A DNA stretch of 64,000 nucleotides from CAZUNO01 sp964621445 [NCBI: Candidatus Hadarchaeota archaeon] (GTDB lineage: Archaea; CAYQAE01; CAYVLA01), in contig CAZUNO010000003.1 of assembly GCA_964621445.1 (NCBI GenBank), forward strand, positions 1 to 64,000. The letters are read 5' to 3'. The notes below the pieces were generated by a model that had not been told where the DNA came from, did not search any database, and worked only from the letters and a program-made list of their open reading frames with translations. Below are positions 1-7,940 of the stretch, piece after piece. Numbering within the stretch: position 1 is the first letter of the stretch; every line of letters starts with the position of its first letter. The translations under genes were made by a program, and so were the position numbers.

Positions 1-1
1 C

Positions 2-691
2 GTCGATTGGTCAAACTCTCTGCAAAAAATACTTGATCTTGAGAAAAGTCCTGTCTCGATTAAACTCGTTTCGGACCCGAGCGAGGTCCCCGAGGAAGTG
101 AAAACGTTGGATTTTCCGGTGAGGCACTGTGTGTCGATAAGCATGGGGTCCCTAGGTGCGACATTTTATCTTCCCGAAGAGCAGCATGCTTGTGCGGCTG
201 CAAAAGCCGCTCTGGGAATATCGGAACTTCCGGAAAAAGTTAAGAGCGGAAAAGTGCCGTATATGCACGGTCTCGCCTCTTCTCAGAAAGCGGCCGCCCG
301 GATAATGGAACAAATTCCGAAGCTCTCAAACAATGAAACTATCGGGACTCTGGTTTCCCCTCTCAAGAACGCTCGATATGACCCGGATGTAGTTATTTTG
401 GTGGTTCGTCCGGAACAGGCTATGTGGGTTGCGAACTCGACAATTTTTGAAGACGGTGGCCCTCGAATAACTGCCAATTTTGCAGGTATGCAAGCCTCTT
501 GTGGAGATGTTACAGTCTTACCGTACAGGGAGAAAGAATTGAACTTTAGCTTGGGATGTTACGGTTGCAGATCCGCCGGCAAACTTGGTGAAGAAGAAAT
601 GTATGTGGGGATACCACGGGAGAAAATGCCGAGCATAGTTTCCGGTTTACAGGGACTTCAAAAAGCCATGAATAAGCTTAGAGAGGGATAA
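2..691 (+). CDS. DUF169 family protein (5' end outside window)
   Basis: The reading frame is open from base 2, so the gene begins left of the window; an internal GTG at 98 should not be taken as its start. The residues before it (…SPVSIKLV…) resemble the usual DUF169/COG2043 beginning, and the C-terminal part has a conserved cysteine pattern (LGCYGCR). The family is common in methanogens and other anaerobes, but its function is not known. A TTG-started mtrA-like remnant follows after 4 bases, so the two were probably one transcript. Family assignment is from remembered sequence character, not from a search. Confidence 0.75.
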   Translation, partial: VDWSNSLQKILDLEKSPVSIKLVSDPSEVPEEVKTLDFPVRHCVSISMGSLGATFYLPEEQHACAAAKAALGISELPEKVKSGKVPYMHGLASSQKAAARIMEQIPKLSNNETIGTLVSPLKNARYDPDVVILVVRPEQAMWVANSTIFEDGGPRITANFAGMQASCGDVTVLPYREKELNFSLGCYGCRSAGKLGEEEMYVGIPREKMPSIVSGLQGLQKAMNKLREG

Positions 692-695
692 CAAC

Positions 696-1218
696 TTGAC
701 GGAAGAAGATAAGGAAGTCGAAAAAGTTGAGGTGCCGGAAGAATACCCGCCGGAAGACGTGAACTATCTCAGAGGAAACGATTGCTCTCCAGTAGCAGTT
801 ATCGTAATTCTAAACCAGCCCTACGATAATATTCCAGAAAGAGTTGACGAAATCGTGAGAACATCCGTAGAAGCAGGAGCCGCCCTTGCAGGAACCCTTC
901 AAACTGAAAACATCGGAACAGAAAAAAAGAATTGCAAATTTAATCCCAAAACCCAACATAAGACACGCTATCCTTTGCGGAATCTAATCCAGAGGACACC
1001 TCACAAGAGAAGCTTTCACAGCACTCATAGAGAACGGGACAAACGAACACAAGAAAATCATAGGAACCGATTCTCCTGACCCATTTCTATACAACTCCTC
1101 TAAAGAAGCCATTGAAAGACTCAGAAACCAAATCAATCTAGCAAACCTGATGGGAGAAACCGATGTTCAAACGATCAAAGAAGCCGTTAACGCCTGCATC
1201 CAAGAAAAACCCACCTAA
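696..1218 (+). pseudogene. Broken mtrA-like corrinoid protein gene
   Basis: The first part encodes the typical MtrA opening (GNDCSPVAVIVIL, then TENIGTEK). In an A7 run at 922-928 the frame shifts by one base: the MtrA-like sequence continues in the next frame (RIANLIPKPNIRHAILCGI), meets a TAA at 985-987 where a GAA would give the expected CGxES, and goes on (SRGHLTREAFTALIENG, KKIIGTDSPDPFL) to a stop at 1216-1218. MtrA is the corrinoid-carrying subunit of the tetrahydromethanopterin methyltransferase; standalone MtrA-like proteins also exist outside methanogens. The GH that supplies the cobalt-ligand histidine is still present downstream of the stop. Two lesions in a homopolymer-rich stretch fit either a decaying gene or sequencing errors. 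Confidence 0.8.
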
Positions 1219-1312
1219 TTTCGAGAATACGAAATCTACGATCCCGGAGCCATGTGTCTGGATGGGTATCCGCACGGGCGCGGGTGGGTATGAATTCCTG
1301 AGAGAAAATAAA

Positions 1313-1337
1313 TTTAAATATGTGCATTTATACATAT
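1313..1337 (+). promoter_or_regulatory. arsRM promoter with palindromic operator
   Basis: A TATA-like TTTAAATA lies at 1313-1320. It overlaps an inverted repeat, ATATGT at 1318-1323 and ACATAT at 1332-1337 with 8 bases between, whose right arm includes the first two bases of the arsR start codon. A repressor bound here would block TBP/TFB binding and start-codon access together. The repeat is seen directly; binding by the ArsR encoded next door is inferred from how this family normally regulates itself. Confidence 0.55.
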
Positions 1338-1623
1338 GAGTAACATGGTTGAGGAAAAAGCAAAGTTTTTCAAAGCTCTGGGGAACGAAACCAGACTCAG
1401 AATCTTAAAGTACCTGTTAGAAAACGAGCACTGCGCCTGCGATTTCGAGTCGATGGTGGACAGGGACCAGACCACTATCTCACGCCACCTGAAGGTGCTC
1501 ACCGAGGCCGGGATACTTGAGAAAGAAAGAGACGGAAAAAACGTCATCTACAAAATCGGAGACGGAGACCTGAAAGATACTTTGCGCGAGCTTGGAGTAG
1601 ACGAGGTAGAACCATGTTGCTAA
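1336..1623 (+). CDS. arsR: ArsR-family metalloregulatory repressor
   Basis: The 95-residue protein is a typical ArsR/SmtB winged helix: N-terminal helix (FFKALGNETRLRILKYL), recognition helix (DQTTISRHLKVL) and wing (KERDGKNVIYKI). The CxC in HCACDF sits where arsenite-sensing ArsR proteins carry their CVCD metal site, and a terminal CC pair may add thiols. It is expected to leave the DNA when As(III) binds. The arsM gene begins 10 bases after its stop, and the operator palindrome overlaps its own start codon. Confidence 0.9.
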   Translation: MSNMVEEKAKFFKALGNETRLRILKYLLENEHCACDFESMVDRDQTTISRHLKVLTEAGILEKERDGKNVIYKIGDGDLKDTLRELGVDEVEPCC

Positions 1624-1633
1624 GGTGGAAAGA

Positions 1634-2383
1634 ATGGATGATGAAGAGCTGAAAGAGTTTGTGAAGGATAGGTACTCCGAAATCGCGAGGACCTCCAACA
1701 GCTGCTGCTGCTCGTCCTCCTGCTGCGGGACCAGCCCCGAGACTCAAACCAGACAGATAGGCTACACTGAGAATGACCTGAAAAAAATCCCCCAAGAAGC
1801 AGTCAAAGGGCTGGGCTGCGGAAACCCCGTAAACTATCTGGAGCTGGAGAAAGGTGAAAAGGTGTTGGACCTCGGATCAGGCCTGGGCATAGACGTGTTC
1901 CTGGCTTCGGAGAAAGTTGGACTTGAAGGCAGAGCAGTGGGATTGGACGCGTCCGAAGAAATGGTTCAAGAGGCCACAGAAATAGCGAAGAGGAACAATT
2001 ACGAGAACATCGAGTTCGAACATGGAGAGATCGAAAATATACCGTTTGAGGACGAGACCTTTGACGCGGTAACCAGCAACTGCGTTATCAACCTCTCCAC
2101 GGACAAGCTCAGAACCTACGAAGAGATCTACAGGGTGCTGAAGTCAGACGGGAGAATACTGATCTCCGATATCGTGGCTGACGGAAAACTCCCGGAAGAG
2201 ATCAAGAACAACCCGGAAGCCTGGGCGGCCTGCATAGGCGGAGCAGTGAAAAAGGAAGATTACCTGAACACAATAGAAGAAGCAGGATTCGAGAAGATCA
2301 ACGTTGTATCCCAATCAGTTTTCGATTCGCATTACGAGTCTGATACCGAAATACTGAGTCTGCAGGTAAGGGCATCAAAGTAA
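1634..2383 (+). CDS. arsM: Arsenite S-adenosylmethionine methyltransferase
   Basis: This cytoplasmic enzyme methylates As(III) using S-adenosylmethionine. The SAM site is clear (VLDLGSGLGIDVFLA), and the three arsenite-binding cysteines are in their usual contexts: GLGCGNP, SNCVINL and WAACIGGA. An N-terminal CCC…CC cluster is also typical of the family. The ATG at 1634 is preferred because AGGTGG lies just before it (about 5 bases spacing); a GTG at 1625 is in frame but its ribosome site would be inside arsR. It is cotranscribed with arsR, so methylation should be arsenite-inducible. The lack of an efflux gene here suggests detoxification by methylation. Confidence 0.93.
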   Translation: MDDEELKEFVKDRYSEIARTSNSCCCSSSCCGTSPETQTRQIGYTENDLKKIPQEAVKGLGCGNPVNYLELEKGEKVLDLGSGLGIDVFLASEKVGLEGRAVGLDASEEMVQEATEIAKRNNYENIEFEHGEIENIPFEDETFDAVTSNCVINLSTDKLRTYEEIYRVLKSDGRILISDIVADGKLPEEIKNNPEAWAACIGGAVKKEDYLNTIEEAGFEKINVVSQSVFDSHYESDTEILSLQVRASK

Positions 2384-2500
2384 GTAAAACAGGATCAGTA
2401 TACATTCAAAACCTCACACCACTGATGAGCTTTATGAATTTTTCCACTGGAGAGAACATAAAAAATAAAAGAAAAAGAGCTGGTGAGGTGAAGCCGTCAA

Positions 2501-2655
2501 CTAGTACAGCTCGTTGAAGCCGTCGGAGTCGCCCCAGGCCAGGTCTCTCTTGTAAACCTCGTCATCCTTCGTGATTACACCGTACATGGTCACCTCCTGG
2601 TACTTGCTGTCGTAGAGGTCCTTGAGCACGAGGGTGTGTCCGGCCTCGTACCTGA
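2501..2655 (-). pseudogene. 3' remnant of a gene, S-layer-domain-like
   Basis: Only the last 50 or so codons look like real coding sequence, with a strong preference for G/C at third positions (AGHTLVLKDLYDSKYQEV … WGDSDGFNELY, stop at 2501). The piece loosely resembles the repeated S-layer domain of archaeal surface proteins, but that resemblance is weak. The open frame continues to 2719, yet beyond about 2655 the opposite strand carries a different coding piece, so the 5' portion of this gene is missing. Confidence 0.35.
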
Positions 2656-3097
2656 GGACACCAATATGGAGATTGAATCGATATCCTATGTGAACAGGAA
2701 GAACCATGTCACTTTCCATCAGAATCTCCTCAACAGAACCGTAAGATTCAACTCCGTGAACATTGCTGTGACCGGGAATGATTCGATTTCCAATTTCTTC
2801 ATTGATTGGACGGAGTTTGATCCTAAGGCATTCGACGTGGAGCTGTCTGAAGAAGAAGCGGTGAATGTCTGCAGGGAATATTTCAGGGAATGGTTTGAAG
2901 ATGAGGACGGCGACATAACGAGGGTTGAACTGATGTACCTAAAATCAAATGAATTCTTCGGAGGAGCCGATGACCAGAGTATCCACCTTGCCTACGCCGT
3001 TAGATATGTGCGTAATCCCAAGGAGCCGGAGTATTTCGCGGAGCTATGGATCGACGCCTCAACCGGCGAAATCGTGGGAGGGGACTTCGTCCCATAG
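2655..3097 (+). pseudogene. C-terminal remnant of a secreted PepSY/YcdB-like protein
   Basis: The translated piece ends with a YcdB/PepSY-like pattern (LAYAVRYVRNP … YFAELWIDASTGEIVGG, stop at 3095-3097) and contains a preceding similar unit ending in FFIDWTEF. Such proteins normally have a signal peptide and a longer N-terminal part, both absent here. An in-frame GTG at 2636 exists, but no ribosome site or signal sequence supports it. I treat this as a truncated remnant sharing a junction with the remnant on the other strand. If it is expressed it would be a cytoplasmic fragment of unknown use. Confidence 0.45.
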
Positions 3098-3155
3098 GAT
3101 CTCCCATGATACGAACCCTCACCCATAGAGCGGAATAACCACCGGTGATTAGACC

Positions 3156-3245
3156 AGCCCCGGGTGGGATTCGAACCCACGACCTGCGGATCTCCTTTTT
3201 GGGTCAATACAAGTCCGCCGCTCAAGCCAGCTAAGCTACCGGGGC
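3156..3245 (-). tRNA. tRNA-Thr(UGU) with a 16-nt intron
   Basis: Read on the minus strand, the acceptor stem GCCCCGG/CCGGGGC is perfect, with discriminator U73 as in archaeal tRNA-Thr. The D stem is GCTT/GAGC, the anticodon stem GCGGA/TCCGC, the T arm GTGGG-TTCGAAT-CCCAC. The anticodon loop becomes CU-UGU-AA once a 16-base insert at 3192-3207 is removed after position 37, the standard archaeal intron site. Without removing the insert the loop cannot fold. CCA is not encoded. The alternative reading GUA (Tyr) is less likely because the first pair is G-C, not C-G. Confidence 0.9.
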
Positions 3246-3270
3246 CTAGGTAAATTGACCTTTCTTCCCA

Positions 3271-3280
3271 TTTTAAATAT
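3271..3280 (-). promoter_or_regulatory. TATA box of tRNA-Thr
   Basis: On the minus strand ATATTTAAAA lies 26-35 bases before the first base of the tRNA, the normal archaeal TATA distance. No other gene on this strand starts nearby. Confidence 0.6.
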
Positions 3281-3343
3281 CTCCCACCCCCGGTATTCAA
3301 CCTTAATGGACAAAGTTATATTTGGAGATCCACCCAGGTCAAA

Positions 3344-4246
3344 ATGGAGATATTCATGGCCAAGTTTTCGGGAGTTTTCCCTCCTATGATAACCCTGTTC
3401 ACCTCCGACTTCGAGGTGGATGAGGAAGCGACGCGTGAACACATCGACTGGTTGATCGAGAAGGGTGCTCACGGCATGATCCCCTGCGGTAGCACCGGGG
3501 AATTCCCAACTCTATCCAATGAAGAACAGAGAAATGTGGTAGAGTTCACCATCGATCAGGTCAACTCTCGAGTCCCGGTGGTTGCCGGAACGTCCTCCAC
3601 GTCAACGGAGGAGGCCGTTGAACTGAGCAAGTTTGCAGAGGATGCCGGGGCGGATGGAGTTCTCGTAGTTCCCCCCTTCTATTACAAGCTTACCGAGGAT
3701 GAGATATACCAGCATTACAAGACCATCTCCGAGGCCATCGATATACCGATAATGCTTTACAACAACCCATGGGTTTGTGGAACCTACGTGAAGCCTCCCT
3801 TGGTAGCAAAGATGGGCAAGGACGGCATACTCGACTACGTCAAGGAAACCCATGGAGATCTGGCCTATGTCCACGAATCGGTTCAGAAGGCTGGCAAATA
3901 CCTGACCTTGTTCTTCGGACGTGACGAAAACTCCTTTGAAGCCCTAGTAGTCGGGGCCCAGGGATGGGTATCCGGTGCCGCCAACCTGGTAATCGAAAAG
4001 GAAGTCGAGATGTTCCGTCTATTTAAAGAGGGAAAGATCAATGAGGCCAAGGAGGCTTACTTCAACATTCTGCCCTTCTTCTACCTAACGGAGAGAAAAG
4101 GCCGCTGGATTGCTAGGGTCAAGGCCGGACTCGAGATGTTGGGTCGCGATGTAGGAGACCCCAAACCACCTCTGCTCCCATTGAACTCGGAGGAGAAAGA
4201 GGAACTTAGAGGAATCATGGTAGAGATAGGAATGCTGGACGACTAG
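3344..4246 (+). CDS. DapA-family aldolase/lyase (2-keto-sugar-acid type)
   Basis: The 300-residue protein is a class I aldolase of the DHDPS/N-acetylneuraminate lyase family. It has the pyruvate-binding GSTGE motif, the catalytic tyrosine (MLYNNP) and the Schiff-base lysine (DYVKETHG). The arginine that binds dicarboxylic substrate in true dihydrodipicolinate synthases (YNVPxRT) is replaced by YNNPWVCGT, which argues for a sugar-acid substrate rather than lysine synthesis. No lysine genes are nearby. TTATATTT at 3316-3323 is a likely TATA box; the second ATG at 3356 (MAKFSG) is an equally possible start. Confidence 0.85.
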   Translation: MEIFMAKFSGVFPPMITLFTSDFEVDEEATREHIDWLIEKGAHGMIPCGSTGEFPTLSNEEQRNVVEFTIDQVNSRVPVVAGTSSTSTEEAVELSKFAEDAGADGVLVVPPFYYKLTEDEIYQHYKTISEAIDIPIMLYNNPWVCGTYVKPPLVAKMGKDGILDYVKETHGDLAYVHESVQKAGKYLTLFFGRDENSFEALVVGAQGWVSGAANLVIEKEVEMFRLFKEGKINEAKEAYFNILPFFYLTERKGRWIARVKAGLEMLGRDVGDPKPPLLPLNSEEKEELRGIMVEIGMLDD

Positions 4247-4384
4247 TAACCCGCACCTATTTTGTCCGTGAAGCTCCATCCCAAGGACCTGATTCCAGCT
4301 GAAATCTCTTTGACTAGGTTTCCCATGCCTAGCTTTCCAGTCTGGAAATAGGGTAACCTGATCGGCCAAACTAATTTAGCCCAA

Positions 4385-5629
4385 TTATTCATTGGGTTCA
4401 GAATTCTGGCCATTGAGCCCTGGATCTCGGGATTGGAAACGTGTGGCTTTCACGCTTCTATGAAGCTTTCTACGTACCATAAGAGTCCACAGAACCGATC
4501 CACAAATCAAGTAGGTTAACGTCACCGTTATCCATTCGAAGATATGGATCCACGTCATAGCCTGGTTCCGCAGTTTCTCCAGCTCTCCTTCGATTTCTGG
4601 GAAAACATCCATGGCTTCTCTCAAAGTTTCCGTTGCTCTGTTCAAATTGCTCGAAAGGTAATCATGTTCGGCTTTCACTACCCCGGAATCTAGGTGAGCA
4701 AGACGATCTTCCACACTTTCAAGTTTTGCACCAAACTTGTCGACGAACTCCATAGTGGATATGGTTATTCCTTTTCGAACTCGGAAATCTACAAATAGCT
4801 CCCTTGCCAGGTGGGCCAACTCCAGGTCAGCTGGAGGCAGGACGGCGGCCAGAAAATAGAGCTGATTATAAAGCAAATCTGGCATATATCGATATTTGTT
4901 GAAAACCTCCATTGGGGGGTTATGCCATCCCTGACCGAGATGTAGTGTCTTACCTGAACCATATGATCCGGTCACCATAACAGGGGTATTCCTTCCTCTC
5001 CAGACTGCTTGCACAATGCTTCCTGGCCTGGGTTCCAAGTCGCCTCCATGATTTCCAAGCGTCTGCATAGGCTGCTTCTCGATGTCCGGCAAATTAAGTA
5101 TAGGATCCTTCCTGACAACCGACCAGTATGTTCGGCCCATACGGGACGGGATATCATTCATAACAACATCTGCCGGAAAGAGATCGTAAAATTCCAAAGT
5201 CTTCCATATCTCAATGTTATTCGTCCCCGCTCCACCGCCCCAGAACATATACGATATTAACCCAAGGCCAATGCCGTCATTCTCGATACCTTTTTGAATG
5301 AACCCAAGAACACGATTTCCAATTATGCCAGGAGGTATATTGTGCAGGACCACAACATCGCTGCTGGCATTTAGGTTATTGTAGGTCCTTGGTAGGTAGA
5401 GGCGGGTCATTTTCCTGGCCTGAGGCAAGGGTATGAAATAGGTATCACAAGGCACGATGGAGGTGGAGAGCTTTGGTTCGGCCATCATCCATTGTAAGAC
5501 TCTTTGGTTGGGAAGGTATGAAGCATCTCCCAGATAGAGAACACGAATTCTAAGGTCAGCCTTATCCACCCTGGCAAAGACCAGAGAGGGTGCCAAAAAC
5601 AGGATTAAAAATAGAAACCTGCGATCCAC
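4385..5629 (-). CDS. Membrane-anchored protein with glutamine-amidotransferase-like fold
   Basis: The 414-residue product starts with a signal peptide (MDRRFLFLILFLAPSLVFA). A long outside domain follows with features of the GATase1-like/ThuA group: a Rossmann-like start (IRVLYLGD), SSDVVVLHNIPPG and a late VMVTGSYGSGKTLHLGQGWHNPP, where the SGKT is not in a P-loop position. Residues about 290-350 look coiled-coil, then comes one membrane segment (about 368-387, TVTLTYLICGSVLW) and a short basic tail inside. No Cys-His-Glu triad is evident, so catalysis is doubtful. No partner genes are apparent. Confidence 0.6.
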   Translation of the reverse strand: MDRRFLFLILFLAPSLVFARVDKADLRIRVLYLGDASYLPNQRVLQWMMAEPKLSTSIVPCDTYFIPLPQARKMTRLYLPRTYNNLNASSDVVVLHNIPPGIIGNRVLGFIQKGIENDGIGLGLISYMFWGGGAGTNNIEIWKTLEFYDLFPADVVMNDIPSRMGRTYWSVVRKDPILNLPDIEKQPMQTLGNHGGDLEPRPGSIVQAVWRGRNTPVMVTGSYGSGKTLHLGQGWHNPPMEVFNKYRYMPDLLYNQLYFLAAVLPPADLELAHLARELFVDFRVRKGITISTMEFVDKFGAKLESVEDRLAHLDSGVVKAEHDYLSSNLNRATETLREAMDVFPEIEGELEKLRNQAMTWIHIFEWITVTLTYLICGSVLWTLMVRRKLHRSVKATRFQSRDPGLNGQNSEPNE

Positions 5630-5725
5630 GATAGAAACTCCGCAGGTGAAGCATAAAAGAATTGGGGGACCACCACAGAAAAGGATCCATCACATTCAAG
5701 AATGAATCAGGCCCAGTGACTGAAA

Positions 5726-6439
5726 ATGGTCTGCTTATGGGGATGGAGCTTTCTTCGTCCAGGAAATTCCGCCGATAGTGCCGAGAAATTTAATGAGAAA
5801 AGGCAGAAGATGGTGAATTCCTATATAGAAAGAGGCATCATCAGGACGGATACCCTGAAGAGAGCATTCCTCAAGGTTAAGCGGGAGGAATTCATACCCC
5901 AGGAATACAGGAGCCGTTCCTACCGGGAGGTTGCCATTCCACTACCAGCCTTGGAGGCAACAATATCCCGCCCTCGCAGTTACGCCACTTTTTACCAGGC
6001 GCTCGATTTGGGCCCAGGGGATAAATTTCTGGAGATAGGAACGGGCTCTGGATACGGCGCTGCGCTTGCACGCGAGGCTACCGAACCTGGTGGTCTAGTG
6101 GTCAGCATAGAGGTGGATCGATCGGCTCATGATTTTGCCCAGAGCAATCTCAAGAGGCTGGACTACCGGGACGTGATTCTTATCCCCGGTGACGGAAGAC
6201 TGGGATATGAACCTGAAGCTCCTTACGACAAGATCGCTCTTACCGCAGCGGTTCCCTCCATCCCGGAAACCCTACTGGACCAGCTCGAAGAATCCGGACG
6301 ACTGGTAGCCCCCGTGGGAAGGAGGGAAGAACAAACGGTAAAACTGGTGAGAGGTGACGGGGAAGAGAAGATCATCACCAAGTCGGCATCCTTCGTCCCA
6401 ATGGTGGGGATGTATGGACGTAATGAGCATCCTTTATAG
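5726..6439 (+). CDS. pcm: Protein-L-isoaspartate O-methyltransferase
   Basis: The enzyme repairs isoaspartyl residues in aged proteins using SAM. The family pattern is clear: EKRQKMVNSYIERGI at the start of the homologous region, KREEFIPQEYRSRSY, an ATISRP motif replacing the usual TISAP, the SAM loop LEIGTGSGYGAALA, and the late RLVAPVGRR. The homologous region begins near residue 21, so the first 20 residues are either an extra segment or a misassigned start. The ATG at 5810 would cut into the conserved helix. It stands alone between oppositely oriented genes. Confidence 0.88.
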   Translation: MVCLWGWSFLRPGNSADSAEKFNEKRQKMVNSYIERGIIRTDTLKRAFLKVKREEFIPQEYRSRSYREVAIPLPALEATISRPRSYATFYQALDLGPGDKFLEIGTGSGYGAALAREATEPGGLVVSIEVDRSAHDFAQSNLKRLDYRDVILIPGDGRLGYEPEAPYDKIALTAAVPSIPETLLDQLEESGRLVAPVGRREEQTVKLVRGDGEEKIITKSASFVPMVGMYGRNEHPL

Positions 6440-6447
6440 CTTCGAGC

Positions 6448-7731
6448 TTAACCATTGGTTACAGAATCTCTTGGTTCCCTGAGCCTGTTGGCCTGAAAAA
6501 AGGAGAGAACCATGATGGCCGCAGTCAACAGAAAGAGAGCATCGTACCCGGAGATGTCGATGATCAAGCCGCCGACCACGGGAAGCATCATGACGAAGGC
6601 CAGAAGCGTGTTTAACGCCCCCAAGTAGGTCGACCTCCTGGTAACCGGGGCGATCTCCAACGTGTAATTATTTTTCGCCATATAGATACCGGTGAGGCTG
6701 GCACCCTTGAGAATGAACACCAGGACGAACATCACATGATTCACGGCCATTATCGCCATTATAGGTGTCAGAGCACAAAGGAGTGAGCACAACCTGATCA
6801 TATTCCGATACCCGTACCTGTCCCCCAGGTGGCCCCAAACCAGGTTGGCGACGAGGGTGGAAAGGGTTTCGACCGTGACGTAAACACCAATCCAGCTGGC
6901 CGGGGCAGCCAGAATTCCCCTCGCATAAACCACGTAAAATGATATCGAAAGAGAGGATGAATAGCAGAGTACCATAGTTAAAAGAAAGTTCCTGTAGTTC
7001 GGATCAGCGGATACCAGTTCCCGCACGTTGGACAGATACTCTGAGGTGGTCTTTTCCCTTCGCTTCTTCACCGCACCCCTCGGCTCTCTAACCAGGGAGA
7101 ATATGATGATGGCTATCAGAATAAAGATGAAGGTTAAGGAGAAGAGCACCATATAGTTGCTGGGAAAGGGAAAAATCTCCGAGTTCCCGAGAACAAAGGC
7201 CACCACCACTCCTGCCAGGGAGGCTATTAACCCCCCGAAAAAACTCCGGAAACCGAAGTACCTTCCCCTGTTATCAGGCCGGATCGTTTTTCCCACGATT
7301 TCCAGAAAAGCAATTCCACTGCCTCCCCCCATCAGGGAATATAGGCCGAGGCATGCAAAGAATATAGAAAGGTACAATATCGGGCCAAGGTCCTTGACCC
7401 AGAAAAGAGAGACAATCAAGCCAAGCCATGACAGAAGACGGAAAACGGCGGCCGCTTTGTATAATATCATCTTTCTACCTAGATGCTCGGCGTATCTGGC
7501 CACTGCTATCTGGGGAAGGAGCCACCCCACACTCATCATGGTTCCCGTTAATCCAATTAACATGCTGGACCCGGTAAAGAGGGAAACGAATACCGGTAGT
7601 ACAGTTGAGGGGTGGGAAAAGGCCAACCCACCCTTGAATAGGGCACCGTTCAAGATTCCCAGAATGAAGTTACCTCTGTAATGCCGCCTGGCCTCGGGTA
7701 AATCCTCGTAGGTGGCTGTGTCCTCGCCCAT
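6448..7731 (-). CDS. Major facilitator superfamily transporter
   Basis: The 427-residue protein has about 12 hydrophobic segments in two halves separated by a charged loop (SLVREPRGAVKKRREKTTSE). MFS motif A is seen in both halves (RYAEHLGRKMI and GHLGDRYGYRNMI). The substrate cannot be deduced; the general look is of the drug/sugar exporter type. The gene is convergent with the isoaspartyl methyltransferase, with 8 bases between the stops. Confidence 0.87.
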   Translation of the reverse strand: MGEDTATYEDLPEARRHYRGNFILGILNGALFKGGLAFSHPSTVLPVFVSLFTGSSMLIGLTGTMMSVGWLLPQIAVARYAEHLGRKMILYKAAAVFRLLSWLGLIVSLFWVKDLGPILYLSIFFACLGLYSLMGGGSGIAFLEIVGKTIRPDNRGRYFGFRSFFGGLIASLAGVVVAFVLGNSEIFPFPSNYMVLFSLTFIFILIAIIIFSLVREPRGAVKKRREKTTSEYLSNVRELVSADPNYRNFLLTMVLCYSSSLSISFYVVYARGILAAPASWIGVYVTVETLSTLVANLVWGHLGDRYGYRNMIRLCSLLCALTPIMAIMAVNHVMFVLVFILKGASLTGIYMAKNNYTLEIAPVTRRSTYLGALNTLLAFVMMLPVVGGLIIDISGYDALFLLTAAIMVLSFFQANRLREPRDSVTNG

Positions 7732-7940
7732 TCCCTCGATCGTCCCCTACCGCCTTAATAAATGCCAACCGATCGAACTCTGACAATTATCATCTATTTG
7801 ACAAAATTGAAAGGAATACACTTTTCACCATAATTCCCTGTTAATGAACAGTTCCTAGGTGCATCGCTAGATGGATTCGGGAAAATGTTCTAAGCCCTTC
7901 CGCATATTTGCGTGGACGAGGGTCCTTTGGAGGCCACAGC

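Noticed and set aside
2420-2470. Possible C/D-box guide RNA (TGATGA at about 2424)
   Set aside because: A matching box D and complementary C'/D' pair at proper distance were not found.
5107-5230. SGKT in the protein at 4385-5629 read as a P-loop
   Set aside because: The lysine lies in a beta-strand context without the surrounding glycine pattern of a nucleotide-binding site.
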